A stretch of 64,000 bases of DNA. It comes from Streptomyces cinerochromogenes (GTDB lineage Bacteria > Actinomycetota > Actinomycetes > Streptomycetales > Streptomycetaceae). The DNA lies in contig NZ_BMRM01000016.1 in assembly GCF_014648635.1 (NCBI RefSeq), positions 124,001 through 188,000 on the forward strand, read 5' to 3'. Position numbers and translations under genes: made by a program. The notes under the pieces were generated by a model, which was given only the letters and a program-made list of their open reading frames with translations, was not told where the DNA came from and did no database searches. Shown in pieces: positions 28,223-36,991 of this stretch (its first letter is position 1; each line of letters begins with the position of its first letter).

Positions 28223-29992
28223 ATGGCGGCGCATTTCGGCAGGCGGCTGCGCAAGGGAGCGGCGACCACCGCCGTGGCCGCGGCGGCGGTCGCGGCTCTC
28301 TCCGCGTCCCAGGCTCCGGGAGCGGCCGGCGACGACCACGGCAGACAGGCGGCGGCCGGCGCCACCGCCCCCGTACCGGACGGGCCCGCCGGCGGCAACG
28401 CCACCGGAAACTCGCCCTACTTCACGGACCTGCCGCCCTTGAAGAGCCCCAACCCCAGTCCCTCGTCCGGCAGCGGCACCCCCGTCGCCCGGGGCGAGGC
28501 CGAGGCCGGCATCCCGGCGACGGTCCTCGACGCCTACAAGAAGGCCGAGGCCGAACTGCGCTCCTCCAAGCCCGGCTGCAACCTGCCCTGGCAACTGCTC
28601 GCCGCCATCGGCAAGGTCGAGTCGGGCCACGCCCGCGGCGGCCGGGTCGACGCCGACGGCACCACCGTGGGCCGGATCCTGGGCCCGCAGCTCGACGGCA
28701 ACGGCTTCGCGCTCATCCCGGACACCGACCACGGCGCCTACGACGGCAACAGCACCTACGACCAGGCCGTCGGTCCCATGCAGTTCATCCCGTCCACCTG
28801 GGCGTGGGCCGGCCGCGACGGCAACGGGGACGGCGAGAAGGACCCCAACAACGTCTACGACGCCGCCCTCGCCGCGGGGCACTACCTGTGCCGCAACGAC
28901 TGGGACCTGTCCACCGACAGCGGCCTGCACAGCGCGATCCTCAGCTACAACAACTCGCAGGACTACCTCAACCTGGTCCTGAACTGGCTGGAGTACTACC
29001 GCAAGGGCAGCCACTCCATCCCCGACGGCACCGGCAGGGTCCCCGAGCACCGCAGCGACGGCGGTTCCCACCACACCACGTCCCCGAAGCCCTCGGACCC
29101 GCCGAGCAAGCCGGACCCGAAGCCCCACAAGCCCGGCGGCGGCGACCACGGCGGCAACGGCAACGGCGACAACGGGGGCGGGGGCACCGGGACGCCCGAC
29201 CCCAAGCCGCCGACGCCGCCCGTCCCGCCGACGCCGCCCGTCCCGCCGGCGCCCCCGCAGACACCCACCGACCTCGTGGACCACCTGCAGGGCGTGGGCA
29301 CCGGAAAGCTCACCGCGGCGGCCGGCGACGCCTTCGCCGAGCCGGTCGGCGTCCGCGCCGAGACCAAGGTCGGCAAGTCCGTCGCCAAGGTCCGGATCAG
29401 GTTCACCGTCACCGGCGACACGGACGCCACTTTCGCGGGCGGCGAGACCGTCGCCACGGTCGCCACCGACGCCAAGGGCCTCGCGGTCGCCCCGGCGCTC
29501 CAGGCGGGCGAGAAGACCGGCGACTTCAAGGTCACCGCGGCCGTCGTGGGCCGCTCGGTCAAGGGAGTCGACTTCACCGCCACGGTCACCGCGCGCGCCG
29601 CCGACACCCTGGTCCGCACCAGCGACACCCCGCTGACCTGCACCCCGGGCGGGGAGTTCGCCGACCAGGTCCAGGTGAAGGCGACGTACAAGGGTGCCGT
29701 CGCGGGCAAGGTCGCGGCCACCGCCACCCTGATCAAGTCCGCGACCGACGCCACGGAGAACGACAAGGGCCCCTCCTTCAAGGACGCCGACGGCAAGCCC
29801 GTCCGCACCCTCACCGGCCTCCAGACCGACGACAAGGGCCTGCTCACCCTGCCGAAGCTGTACGCGGACGACACCACCGGCACCTTCCTGCTGCGCATCA
29901 CCACCACGGGCGGAGCGACGCTCACGGTGGAGCTGAAGGTCGCCGCGGCCGACACCTCGGCGAGCCCGGCCCCGAGCGAGACCGCCTCCTGA
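28223..29992 (+). CDS. Secreted lytic transglycosylase with C-terminal low-complexity and repeat domains
   Basis: A 589-residue exported cell-wall enzyme. Residues 1-37 form an Arg-containing signal peptide with an Ala-rich core. The lytic transglycosylase domain (about 90-280) has Glu133 in IGKVESGH as the probable catalytic acid, followed by GPMQFIPSTW, GNGDGEKDPNNVYDAALAAGHYLC and AILSYNNSQDY, which match MltB/SLT-like enzymes of Streptomyces. After a Pro/Lys/Gly-rich linker (about 285-355), two Ig-like repeats follow, each with a 'AGDxFAEPVxVRA / PGGEFADQVQVKA' opening. It cleaves peptidoglycan glycan strands, probably in growth or spore germination. The ATG at 28223 follows GGGAGGGG. Confidence 0.88.
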   Translation: MAAHFGRRLRKGAATTAVAAAAVAALSASQAPGAAGDDHGRQAAAGATAPVPDGPAGGNATGNSPYFTDLPPLKSPNPSPSSGSGTPVARGEAEAGIPATVLDAYKKAEAELRSSKPGCNLPWQLLAAIGKVESGHARGGRVDADGTTVGRILGPQLDGNGFALIPDTDHGAYDGNSTYDQAVGPMQFIPSTWAWAGRDGNGDGEKDPNNVYDAALAAGHYLCRNDWDLSTDSGLHSAILSYNNSQDYLNLVLNWLEYYRKGSHSIPDGTGRVPEHRSDGGSHHTTSPKPSDPPSKPDPKPHKPGGGDHGGNGNGDNGGGGTGTPDPKPPTPPVPPTPPVPPAPPQTPTDLVDHLQGVGTGKLTAAAGDAFAEPVGVRAETKVGKSVAKVRIRFTVTGDTDATFAGGETVATVATDAKGLAVAPALQAGEKTGDFKVTAAVVGRSVKGVDFTATVTARAADTLVRTSDTPLTCTPGGEFADQVQVKATYKGAVAGKVAATATLIKSATDATENDKGPSFKDADGKPVRTLTGLQTDDKGLLTLPKLYADDTTGTFLLRITTTGGATLTVELKVAAADTSASPAPSETAS

Positions 29993-29996
29993 CACA

Positions 29997-30054
29997 CCCC
30001 GGTACACGAACCGGGGCACAGGGCGCCCCCTCCGCCCCGGCGGGGAGGGCGCCC
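29997..30054 (+). terminator. Double hairpin terminator after the transglycosylase gene
   Basis: CCCCGGT/ACCGGGG (29997-30016) is followed by a longer hairpin at 30021-30054 (GGGCGCC...GGGCGCCC) and then TTCTTC. This is the best-formed intrinsic terminator in this part of the window. Confidence 0.75.
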
Positions 30055-30098
30055 TTCTTCGTGCGTGCACCGCTGTTCTCATCTCGCCCGCCCGTTGC

Positions 30099-30126
30099 TA
30101 CGGTGCCGGACCTGACGACCCATCAG
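30099..30126 (+). promoter_or_regulatory. Candidate promoter and CTGACG-type dyad before the 44-residue ORF
   Basis: TACGGT (30099-30104) is a likely -10, and CTGACGACCCATCAG (30112-30126) is a near-palindrome just downstream, about 50 nt before the start codon. Direct repeats of GTCAGGAC follow. A dyad in this position would suit a regulator or an RNA stem. Confidence 0.35.
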
Positions 30127-30176
30127 GAGACCGTCAGGACACAGTCAGGACACCGACCGTCCGCCGGGAGGCCCGC

Positions 30177-30311
30177 ATGCGCGCCCTGATCGCCGCCGCG
30201 ACCGGTCTCGCCCTCGCGCTCGCCCTGGTCCTCACGATCAGCGCGCTGGGCTCCCCGTCGGGCCGGACGTCCCCCAAGCCGCTGCTGACGACGGTGCCCG
30301 CGCACCCGTAG
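30177..30311 (+). CDS. 44-residue hydrophobic membrane peptide
   Basis: A short ORF with GGGAGG upstream, an ATG, one hydrophobic helix (LIAAATGLALALALVLTISA, residues 4-23), and a tail rich in Ser, Pro and Thr ending VPAHP. I recall small conserved Streptomyces proteins of this form annotated as SPW_0924 family, but cannot confirm membership. It is followed after 26 bp by the DUF3068 gene with its own strong ribosome binding site, so the two are likely in one transcript and may work together in the membrane. Confidence 0.6.
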   Translation: MRALIAAATGLALALALVLTISALGSPSGRTSPKPLLTTVPAHP

Positions 30312-30337
30312 CCGCGCCCGTCCGGGAGGAGGCCGGA

Positions 30338-31330
30338 ATGCGCCGCACGGCAAGCCTGGTCCTGCTCGCCTGCGCCGTGTTCTGCGCGGCGCTGTCCCCG
30401 CTGTTGCGCTGGTACGCCTTCCCGCGCCTGGCCCGGATCCCCGCGAACCAGTACCAGGACATGGTTTTGGAGGCCCGCGACGCCACCCTCCTCGACTACG
30501 GCACCATGCGCGCGAAGAAGGTCCCCAAGGTCACCATCGTGCAGACCCTCAAGGGCGACGTGGAGGCCGCCGGGAAGATCGGGAGGACGGCGGGGCGGCC
30601 GGTCGTCGTCTGGGACAGCCTCTCCTACGTCCAGGGCCCCGACGGCAGGATGGTCTCCAAGGTCCCCGAACGCTACATCTTCGACGCCCACAGCCAGGAC
30701 CCCGTCCACGCCACCGGCGAGATGGTCGACGGCGACCCGGTCAGGCGCGAGGGCATCGAGTTCAAGTGGCCCTTCCTGACGCAGAGACGGGACTACGAGT
30801 ACTTCGACGCGCAGACCCGCACCTCCAGCCCCATCCACTACCGGGGCACCCGCACCTTCCGCGGGCTGACGGTCTACTACTTCGAGCAGACCGTCCCCTG
30901 GACCAAGGTCCCCATGCCCCGGACCATGCCCGTCCAGGGCATCACCCCGGAGTCGGTCGCCAGGACCGGTACGACCCGCTGGTACACCACGGTCCGCAGG
31001 TTCTGGGTCGAACCCGTCACCGGGGCGCCCGTCTACGGCGAGGAGATCCACCAGGAGGAACTGCGCGGCGGCACCCTCCTCGGAGGCCGCGCCAAGGTCA
31101 CCGCGTTCGCCGGGCACGTGAAGATGCGCGAGGACTACATCGGGCACACGGTCGCCCTGGTCAAGCACAACCGCACCCTCGTCCTGGCCCTCACCTCCTA
31201 CGTCCCCCGGGCCTCCCTCGCCCTCGGCCTGCTCCTCCTCGCCCTGGCCCTCTGGCTGGAGGCCCGCACCCGCCGCCCCCAGCACCCCGAGCCCACGCAG
31301 CCGGGAGAGCGGGAACCGCTCAACGCCTGA
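30338..31330 (+). CDS. DUF3068 (PorA-like) membrane-anchored protein
   Basis: A 330-residue protein with an N-terminal hydrophobic segment (about 5-25) and a C-terminal transmembrane helix (about 285-310, ALTSYVPRASLALGLLLLAL) that flank an extracellular beta-rich domain. Motifs such as LLDYGTMRAKKVPKVTIVQTLKG, YIFDAHSQDPVHATGE and FKWPFLTQRRDYEYFDAQT are those of DUF3068. The function is unknown; related mycobacterial proteins are envelope-associated. GGGAGGAGG precedes the ATG. The last 11 bp overlap the convergent helicase gene. Confidence 0.85.
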   Translation: MRRTASLVLLACAVFCAALSPLLRWYAFPRLARIPANQYQDMVLEARDATLLDYGTMRAKKVPKVTIVQTLKGDVEAAGKIGRTAGRPVVVWDSLSYVQGPDGRMVSKVPERYIFDAHSQDPVHATGEMVDGDPVRREGIEFKWPFLTQRRDYEYFDAQTRTSSPIHYRGTRTFRGLTVYYFEQTVPWTKVPMPRTMPVQGITPESVARTGTTRWYTTVRRFWVEPVTGAPVYGEEIHQEELRGGTLLGGRAKVTAFAGHVKMREDYIGHTVALVKHNRTLVLALTSYVPRASLALGLLLLALALWLEARTRRPQHPEPTQPGEREPLNA

Positions 31331-34025
31331 GCCGCGCGTTGGTGTGTCGCGTGGGCTCGGCGGTCGCCGGGTCCTCCGGCCATGGATGCTTCGGATAACG
31401 CCCGCGCAGCTCGGCCCGTACACCCCGGTAGCCGTCCTGCCAGAAGGAGGCGAGGTCGGCCGTGACGGCGGCGGGCCGCCCGGCGGGCGAGAGCAGATGC
31501 ACGAGCAGCGGCACGCCCGCGACGGCCGGTGTCTCCCGCAGCCCGAACATCTCCTGCAGCTTCACCGCGAGGACCGGCCGCTCGGGATCCCGGTAGTCGA
31601 CCCGGACCCGGGACCCGCTCGGCACGGTGATCCGCTCGGGCGCCAGCTCCTCCAGCCGGCCGGCCTCCCCGCTCGCCCAGGGCAGCAGCCGCGCGAGTGC
31701 CTGCCCGGCGTCGATCCGGGACAGATCGGCCCGCCGCCGAGCCCTGCCCAGCTCCGGCTCCAGCCATTCGTCCACGCGCGCGTGGAGCGCCTCGTCCGAC
31801 ACCTTTGGCCACGGCTCCCCCAGGTGCGTCCGCAGGAACGCCAGCCGCTGCCGCAGTCCCTCCGCCTCCGGCGACCAGCGCAGCAGCCCGAGCCCTTCCT
31901 CCCGGAGCCCGTCCAGCAGGGCGGCGCGTACGAGGGCGGGGTCGGCGTCCTTCAGCGGCTTCACGGCCAGCTCGATCGCCCCCAGCCGCTCGACGTGCCG
32001 GGCCACGACGTCCCCGTCGGCCCAGTGCACCTCGTCCCGCTCGGCGAGCAGCGCCCCGGCGGCGACCCGCGCCACCTCCTCGTCCACGGCCGCCCCGAGC
32101 CGCACACGCGCGTGCCCCTTCCCCGCGGGCCGGTCGGCGACGGCGACGACGATCCACGGAGCCCCCCGCAGCGCCGACCCCTCGGACAACTCGGCCCGCG
32201 TCCCGGACGCCATGAGATACGACCCCCCGTCCAGCTTGGCGACCCGCTCGGGAAACGCGAGAGCAGCGACACCCCCGACGAGCCGGTCACCTCCGCCACC
32301 CCCTCCGCCAACCGCGACGAGCCGATCACCCCCGCCGGCCCCGGCCCCGGCACCGCCACCGACGAGCCGATCCCCGCCCTCGGACCCGGCCCCGCGGCGC
32401 GCGAGGCCGCCATCCCCGCCGGCCCCCGTGCCGGACCCGGCCCCGAGGGCGGGCGGCTCGTCGTCTCCGGCGTCCGGGCCGGCCTGGACGGTCACTTCTG
32501 TCCGACGGTCATGGGCAGCCGGGTGGGCAGGCTCCGCAGAACCCCCCGCGGCCCGCAGCCGCCGCACCTCCGCGGCCCACCGCGCACCGTAGGCGTCACC
32601 GCCGCGCCGCGCCCGACGCAACGCACCGGCAAGATCATCCCCGTAGTCCCGGGGCACTTCCTCGGAGAGCAGAGCCACGACCTCCGCGCCCCGACCGCCC
32701 GTGTCCAGCAACGCACGCCCCAGCCGAGGATGCACTCCCAGCCGGCCCAGGCGCCCTCCGACCTCCGTGGCCCGGCCGGCGGAGTCCACCGCACCCATCG
32801 CCGTCAGCGCGGAGCGCGCCGCCGCCATCGCCCCGCCCGGCGGCGGATCCAGCAGCGCCAGCCCGGAGGCGTCCGGATCGCCCCAGCACGCCGCCTGGAG
32901 GGCGAACGCGGTCAGATCGGCCACCTTGATCTCCGGCGCGGGAAAAGCCGGCAGCCGGCCGTCCTCGGCCTCCGCCCAGCACCGGTACACCGCCCCCGGC
33001 GCCTCCCGCCCGGCCCGCCCCGCCCGCTGCCGCCCGGCCGCCCGCGACGCCCGTACGGTCGTCAGCCCGCTCAGCCCGCGCGCGTGATCCACCCGCGGCT
33101 CCCGCGCCAGCCCGGAGTCGACCACCACCCGCACCCCGGGCACGGTCAGCGACGACTCCGCCACGGACGTCGCCAGCACCACCCGGCGCCGAGCCCCGGG
33201 CGCCAGCACCGCGTCCTGCACGGCGGCCGGCGCCCGCCCGTGCACCTGGAGCACCTCGACCCCGCCGAGATCCCCCAGCAGACCCGCCACGCGCGCGATC
33301 TCGCCCACGCCGGGCAGGAAGCACAGCACGTCCCCGTCCCGCTCGGCCAGCGCCCGCCGCACCACCGACGCCACATGCGCCAGCAGCGCCGGATCCACCC
33401 GCATCCCGTGCGGCGGCCGCACCGGACGCGCCGGGGGAGCCCAGACGACCTCCACCGGATGGGCCGCACCGGCCGCCTCGACCACCGGCGCCCCGCCGAG
33501 CAGCCGCGCCCACCCCTCGGCGTCCGTGGTCGCCGACGCGGCCACCAGCCGCAGCTCCGGCCGCAGCGCCTGCCGTACGTCCCACAGGAACGCGGCCACC
33601 GTGTCGGCGTCCAGGTGCCGCTCGTGGCACTCGTCGAGGACGACCACGTCCACCCCGGCCAGCTCCTGGTCGCGCTGGAGCCGTTGCAGCAGGACACCGG
33701 TCGTCACGACCTCCACGCGCGTGTGCCGCCCCACGGACCGCTCGCCGCGCACGGTGAAGCCGACGCTCGCGCCGGGCCGCTCGCCCAGCAGCCACGCCAT
33801 GCGCCGGGCCGCCGCCCGCGCCGCGATCCGCCGCGGCTCGGCCACCACGACCCGCCGCGCGGGACCGTCCCCGACCAGCCCCGCGAGCACCAGCGGCACC
33901 AGCGTCGTCTTGCCGGTACCGGGCGGCGCCACCAGGACGGCGGTGCCGTCACCCTCCAGGGCGTCGGTCAGAGCGGGCAGGGCGGAGCGCACGGGCAGCG
34001 CGTCCAGGGCGTCGTAACGGATCAC
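31320..34025 (-). CDS. hrpB: ATP-dependent helicase HrpB
   Basis: A 901-residue DEAH-box RNA helicase-like protein. Walker A is PPGTGKTT at about 34-41, motif II is DECHERHLD near 133, SAT near 164, and the helicase C-terminal domain has TSVAESSLTVPGVRVVVDSG and the QRAGRAGR motif VI. The HrpB-specific C-terminal domain (about 600-895) ends with PEDPATAEPTR. Between about residues 495 and 580 there is an insertion rich in Gly and Asp with three GGDRLV copies, absent from HrpB proteins I know and encoded by repetitive DNA. The natural substrate is unknown. It converges with the DUF3068 gene. Confidence 0.92.
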   Translation of the reverse strand: MIRYDALDALPVRSALPALTDALEGDGTAVLVAPPGTGKTTLVPLVLAGLVGDGPARRVVVAEPRRIAARAAARRMAWLLGERPGASVGFTVRGERSVGRHTRVEVVTTGVLLQRLQRDQELAGVDVVVLDECHERHLDADTVAAFLWDVRQALRPELRLVAASATTDAEGWARLLGGAPVVEAAGAAHPVEVVWAPPARPVRPPHGMRVDPALLAHVASVVRRALAERDGDVLCFLPGVGEIARVAGLLGDLGGVEVLQVHGRAPAAVQDAVLAPGARRRVVLATSVAESSLTVPGVRVVVDSGLAREPRVDHARGLSGLTTVRASRAAGRQRAGRAGREAPGAVYRCWAEAEDGRLPAFPAPEIKVADLTAFALQAACWGDPDASGLALLDPPPGGAMAAARSALTAMGAVDSAGRATEVGGRLGRLGVHPRLGRALLDTGGRGAEVVALLSEEVPRDYGDDLAGALRRARRGGDAYGARWAAEVRRLRAAGGSAEPAHPAAHDRRTEVTVQAGPDAGDDEPPALGAGSGTGAGGDGGLARRGAGSEGGDRLVGGGAGAGAGGGDRLVAVGGGGGGGDRLVGGVAALAFPERVAKLDGGSYLMASGTRAELSEGSALRGAPWIVVAVADRPAGKGHARVRLGAAVDEEVARVAAGALLAERDEVHWADGDVVARHVERLGAIELAVKPLKDADPALVRAALLDGLREEGLGLLRWSPEAEGLRQRLAFLRTHLGEPWPKVSDEALHARVDEWLEPELGRARRRADLSRIDAGQALARLLPWASGEAGRLEELAPERITVPSGSRVRVDYRDPERPVLAVKLQEMFGLRETPAVAGVPLLVHLLSPAGRPAAVTADLASFWQDGYRGVRAELRGRYPKHPWPEDPATAEPTRHTNARLRR

Positions 34026-34086
34026 GCCACCAGTGTCGTACGACGGTGAGAACCGCCTCCACGCGCGCGTGCCCGGCCGGCAGGCC

Positions 34087-35067
34087 TCAGTCCCGCTCGC
34101 ACACGAAGATCGCCGTGCCCGGGATCAGGTTCCCGCGCAGCGGCGACCAGCCGCCCCACTCCGAGGCGTTCCAGGCCGGCCACTCCGGCTCCACCAGGTC
34201 CACCAGCCGGAAACCCGCGGCCACGATGTCCCGCACCCGGTCGCCGAGCGTCCTGTGGTGCTCCACGTACACCGCACGGCCCTGCTCGTCCTGCTCGACG
34301 TAGGGCGTGCGGTCGAAGTACGACGAGGAGACCGACAGCCCCTCCGGACCGGGCTCGTCCGGGAACGCCCAGCGGATCGGATGCGTCACCGAGAACACGA
34401 ACCGGCCGCCGGGCCGGAGCACCCGGCGCACCTCGCGCAGGACCAGCCGCGGGTCGGCCACGAACGGCAGCGCCCCGTACGCGGAGCACGCCAGGTCGAA
34501 GGAGCCGTCCGCGAACGGCAGCGCGCCCGCGTCGGCACAGACCAGCGGAAACGATCCGCCGATCCGCAGCGCGTGCTGCAGCTGGCGGTGCGAGAGGTCC
34601 AGCGCCACCGGCCGCGCGCCCTGGGCGGCCAGCCAGCGCGCGCACTGCGCCGCGCCCGCGCCGATCTCCAGGATCTCCTTGCCCTTCAGCTCCTCGGCCG
34701 GGCCGAGGAGCTCCGCCTCCACCTCGTCCAGCCCCTCCGGGCCCCACACGAAGCGGTCGTCGCCGAGGAAGATGCCGTGCTCGGTCTGGTACTCGTCCGC
34801 GTTGCGGTCCCACCAGCCCCGGTTCGCCCGGGCGCTCTCCGTGACGTCCGCCTCACGCCGGGTGGCTTCCGGCTCGAACCCCTCGGACCCCTCCGGTTCG
34901 TACGCTTCCGGCTCTTGGATGATCGGCTCCCTCGTCGTACTCTTCCGTCCAGCCCGCCGGGGACCCGCGCGAAGGGGATCCCACGGTCCCGTGTGGCCTG
35001 TTGGGACGATTCTTCTGCCGGGAATGCGGTGATCCGCCCCGGGTGTGCGCCTTCGCGCATTGACCAT
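34087..35067 (-). CDS. Class I SAM-dependent methyltransferase
   Basis: A 326-residue protein whose residues about 75-325 form a methyltransferase (WWDRNADEYQTEH; motif I ILEIGAGAAQCARWL; SFDLACSAYGALPFV; VLRPGGRFVFSVTHP). This is the UbiE/type 11 group; the substrate is unknown. Between the ATG at 35067 and the domain there is no other ATG, GTG or TTG in frame, so the protein carries an 80-residue basic then acidic leader (with EPEAYEPEGSEGFEPEA). The start codon overlaps the -35 box of the rpsA promoter on the other strand, and TAGCAT on its own strand could be its -10. Confidence 0.85.
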   Translation of the reverse strand: MVNARRRTPGADHRIPGRRIVPTGHTGPWDPLRAGPRRAGRKSTTREPIIQEPEAYEPEGSEGFEPEATRREADVTESARANRGWWDRNADEYQTEHGIFLGDDRFVWGPEGLDEVEAELLGPAEELKGKEILEIGAGAAQCARWLAAQGARPVALDLSHRQLQHALRIGGSFPLVCADAGALPFADGSFDLACSAYGALPFVADPRLVLREVRRVLRPGGRFVFSVTHPIRWAFPDEPGPEGLSVSSSYFDRTPYVEQDEQGRAVYVEHHRTLGDRVRDIVAAGFRLVDLVEPEWPAWNASEWGGWSPLRGNLIPGTAIFVCERD

Positions 35068-35088
35068 GTCCGGCCGTCCCCGTATGCT
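35060..35088 (+). promoter_or_regulatory. Consensus sigma-70 (HrdB-type) promoter of rpsA
   Basis: TTGACC (35060-35065), a 17-nt spacer, and TATGCT (35083-35088) match the vegetative consensus closely. Transcription would begin near 35095, leaving a leader of about 195 nt. The promoter overlaps the start codon of the divergent methyltransferase gene. Confidence 0.8.
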
Positions 35089-35168
35089 ACAAGTTGCGCT
35101 GCGGGCCTGCGCACCTCAGACGTAGCAGGCTGCGCTCGCATCTGTTGTATGTCCCCTCGGTTGTCGAG

Positions 35169-35197
35169 GCGCCATCACCAGTTCCCTGGTGAGGCGC
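35169..35197 (+). promoter_or_regulatory. Stable hairpin in the rpsA leader
   Basis: GCGCC-A-TCACCAG (35169-35181), loop TTCC, and CTGGTGAGGCGC (35186-35197) form a 12-bp stem with one bulged A in the middle of the rpsA 5' leader. S1 genes are often autoregulated through leader RNA, so this is a candidate control element; no start codon or T-run marks it as a terminator. Confidence 0.5.
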
Positions 35198-35289
35198 TTC
35201 CTTGGCTGTCCGGCTTCTGCAGAGCGAAACGGGCTCCCGGCGTAAGCAGTACCTACGACTTCAATGTCCGTACCGGAGCCCTTTCCCAC

Positions 35290-36786
35290 ATGACGAGCAG
35301 CACCGAGACCACCGCCACCACCCCGCAGGTAGCGGTCAACGACATCGGTAACGAGGAAGCCTTCCTCGCCGCGATCGACGAGACGATCAAGTACTTCAAC
35401 GACGGCGACATCGTCGACGGCGTCATCGTGAAGGTCGACCGGGACGAGGTCCTGCTCGACATCGGTTACAAGACCGAAGGCGTCATCCCGAGCCGCGAGC
35501 TCTCCATCAAGCACGACGTCGACCCCAACGAGGTCGTCGCCGTCGGTGACGAGATCGAGGCCCTGGTCCTCCAGAAGGAGGACAAGGAAGGCCGCCTGAT
35601 CCTCTCGAAGAAGCGCGCCCAGTACGAGCGTGCCTGGGGCACCATCGAGAAGATCAAGGAAGAGGACGGGATCGTCACCGGTACCGTCATCGAGGTCGTC
35701 AAGGGTGGTCTCATCCTCGACATCGGCCTCCGTGGCTTCCTCCCGGCCTCCCTGGTCGAGATGCGCCGCGTCCGCGACCTCCAGCCGTACGTCGGCAAGG
35801 AGCTCGAGGCCAAGATCATCGAGCTGGACAAGAACCGCAACAATGTGGTCCTGTCCCGCCGTGCCTGGCTGGAGCAGACCCAGTCCGAGGTCCGCCAGAC
35901 GTTCCTCACGACCCTCCAGAAGGGTCAGGTCCGCTCCGGTGTGGTCTCCTCGATCGTCAACTTCGGTGCCTTCGTGGACCTGGGTGGCGTCGACGGTCTG
36001 GTCCACGTCTCCGAGCTGTCCTGGAAGCACATCGACCACCCCTCCGAGGTCGTCGAGGTCGGCCAGGAGGTCACCGTCGAGGTCCTCGACGTCGACATGG
36101 ACCGCGAGCGCGTCTCCCTGTCGCTGAAGGCGACCCAGGAAGACCCGTGGCAGCAGTTCGCCCGCACCCACCAGATCGGCCAGGTCGTGCCCGGCAAGGT
36201 CACGAAGCTGGTGCCGTTCGGTGCGTTCGTCCGCGTGGACGAGGGCATCGAGGGTCTGGTCCACATCTCCGAGCTGGCCGAGCGCCACGTGGAGATCCCG
36301 GAGCAGGTCGTCCAGGTCAACGACGAGATCTTCGTCAAGGTCATCGACATCGACCTCGAGCGTCGCCGCATCAGCCTCTCGCTGAAGCAGGCCAACGAGT
36401 CCTTCGGTGCCGACCCGGCCTCGGTCGAGTTCGACCCGACCCTGTACGGCATGGCCGCGTCCTACGACGACCAGGGCAACTACATCTACCCCGAGGGCTT
36501 CGACCCCGAGACCAACGACTGGCTCGAGGGCTACGAGAAGCAGCGCGAGGAGTGGGAGCGCCAGTACGCCGAGGCGCAGTCCCGCTTCGAGCAGCACCAG
36601 CAGCAGGTCATCAAGTCCCGCGAGGCGGACGCCCAGGCCGCTGCCGAGGGTGGCGACGCCGCCGGTGCGGCTCCGGCCGCGGGTGGCGGTTCGTACTCCT
36701 CCGAGGGCGCCGACACCTCCGGTGCGCTGGCCTCGGACGAGGCGCTGGCCGCGCTGCGCGAGAAGCTGGCCGGCGGCCAGAGCTGA
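35290..36786 (+). CDS. rpsA: 30S ribosomal protein S1
   Basis: A 498-residue S1 protein with four S1 RNA-binding domains at about 36-105, 121-190, 206-277 and 292-363, the actinobacterial number (E. coli has six). Typical blocks are GDIVDGVIVKVDRDEVLLDIGYKTEG and VVSSIVNFGAFVDLGGVDGLVH. The tail beyond 365 is acidic, then Ala/Gly-rich. It helps the 30S subunit bind mRNAs. The ATG at 35290 matches the family start although a longer reading is open upstream. Codon use is visibly less GC-extreme (many CGT, GGT, GTT), as expected for a highly expressed gene. A strong terminator follows. Confidence 0.98.
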   Translation: MTSSTETTATTPQVAVNDIGNEEAFLAAIDETIKYFNDGDIVDGVIVKVDRDEVLLDIGYKTEGVIPSRELSIKHDVDPNEVVAVGDEIEALVLQKEDKEGRLILSKKRAQYERAWGTIEKIKEEDGIVTGTVIEVVKGGLILDIGLRGFLPASLVEMRRVRDLQPYVGKELEAKIIELDKNRNNVVLSRRAWLEQTQSEVRQTFLTTLQKGQVRSGVVSSIVNFGAFVDLGGVDGLVHVSELSWKHIDHPSEVVEVGQEVTVEVLDVDMDRERVSLSLKATQEDPWQQFARTHQIGQVVPGKVTKLVPFGAFVRVDEGIEGLVHISELAERHVEIPEQVVQVNDEIFVKVIDIDLERRRISLSLKQANESFGADPASVEFDPTLYGMAASYDDQGNYIYPEGFDPETNDWLEGYEKQREEWERQYAEAQSRFEQHQQQVIKSREADAQAAAEGGDAAGAAPAAGGGSYSSEGADTSGALASDEALAALREKLAGGQS

Positions 36787-36819
36787 TCGCTGCCGCTGAG
36801 GCTTAGCCGATAGCTGGTC

Positions 36820-36855
36820 CCGAGGGGCCGTACCTTCCGAGGTACGGCCCCTCGG
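36820..36855 (+). terminator. Intrinsic terminator of rpsA
   Basis: A perfect 16-bp stem (CCGAGGGGCCGTACCT at 36820-36835 with its complement at 36840-36855) with a TCCG tetraloop is followed by TGTTT. It lies 33 nt after the rpsA stop. Confidence 0.9.
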
Positions 36856-36991
36856 TGTTTCCCGGACAAGGGCCGCCAGGTGACGGGTCGTCACGACATC
36901 CGGCAAGAGATCGCTGATCAGCGGCGTGTCGCGGGAATTCCGCTGTTCCAGGGCGCGTTGTCCATGAGGAACACGAGGAGGAGCGGTCACA

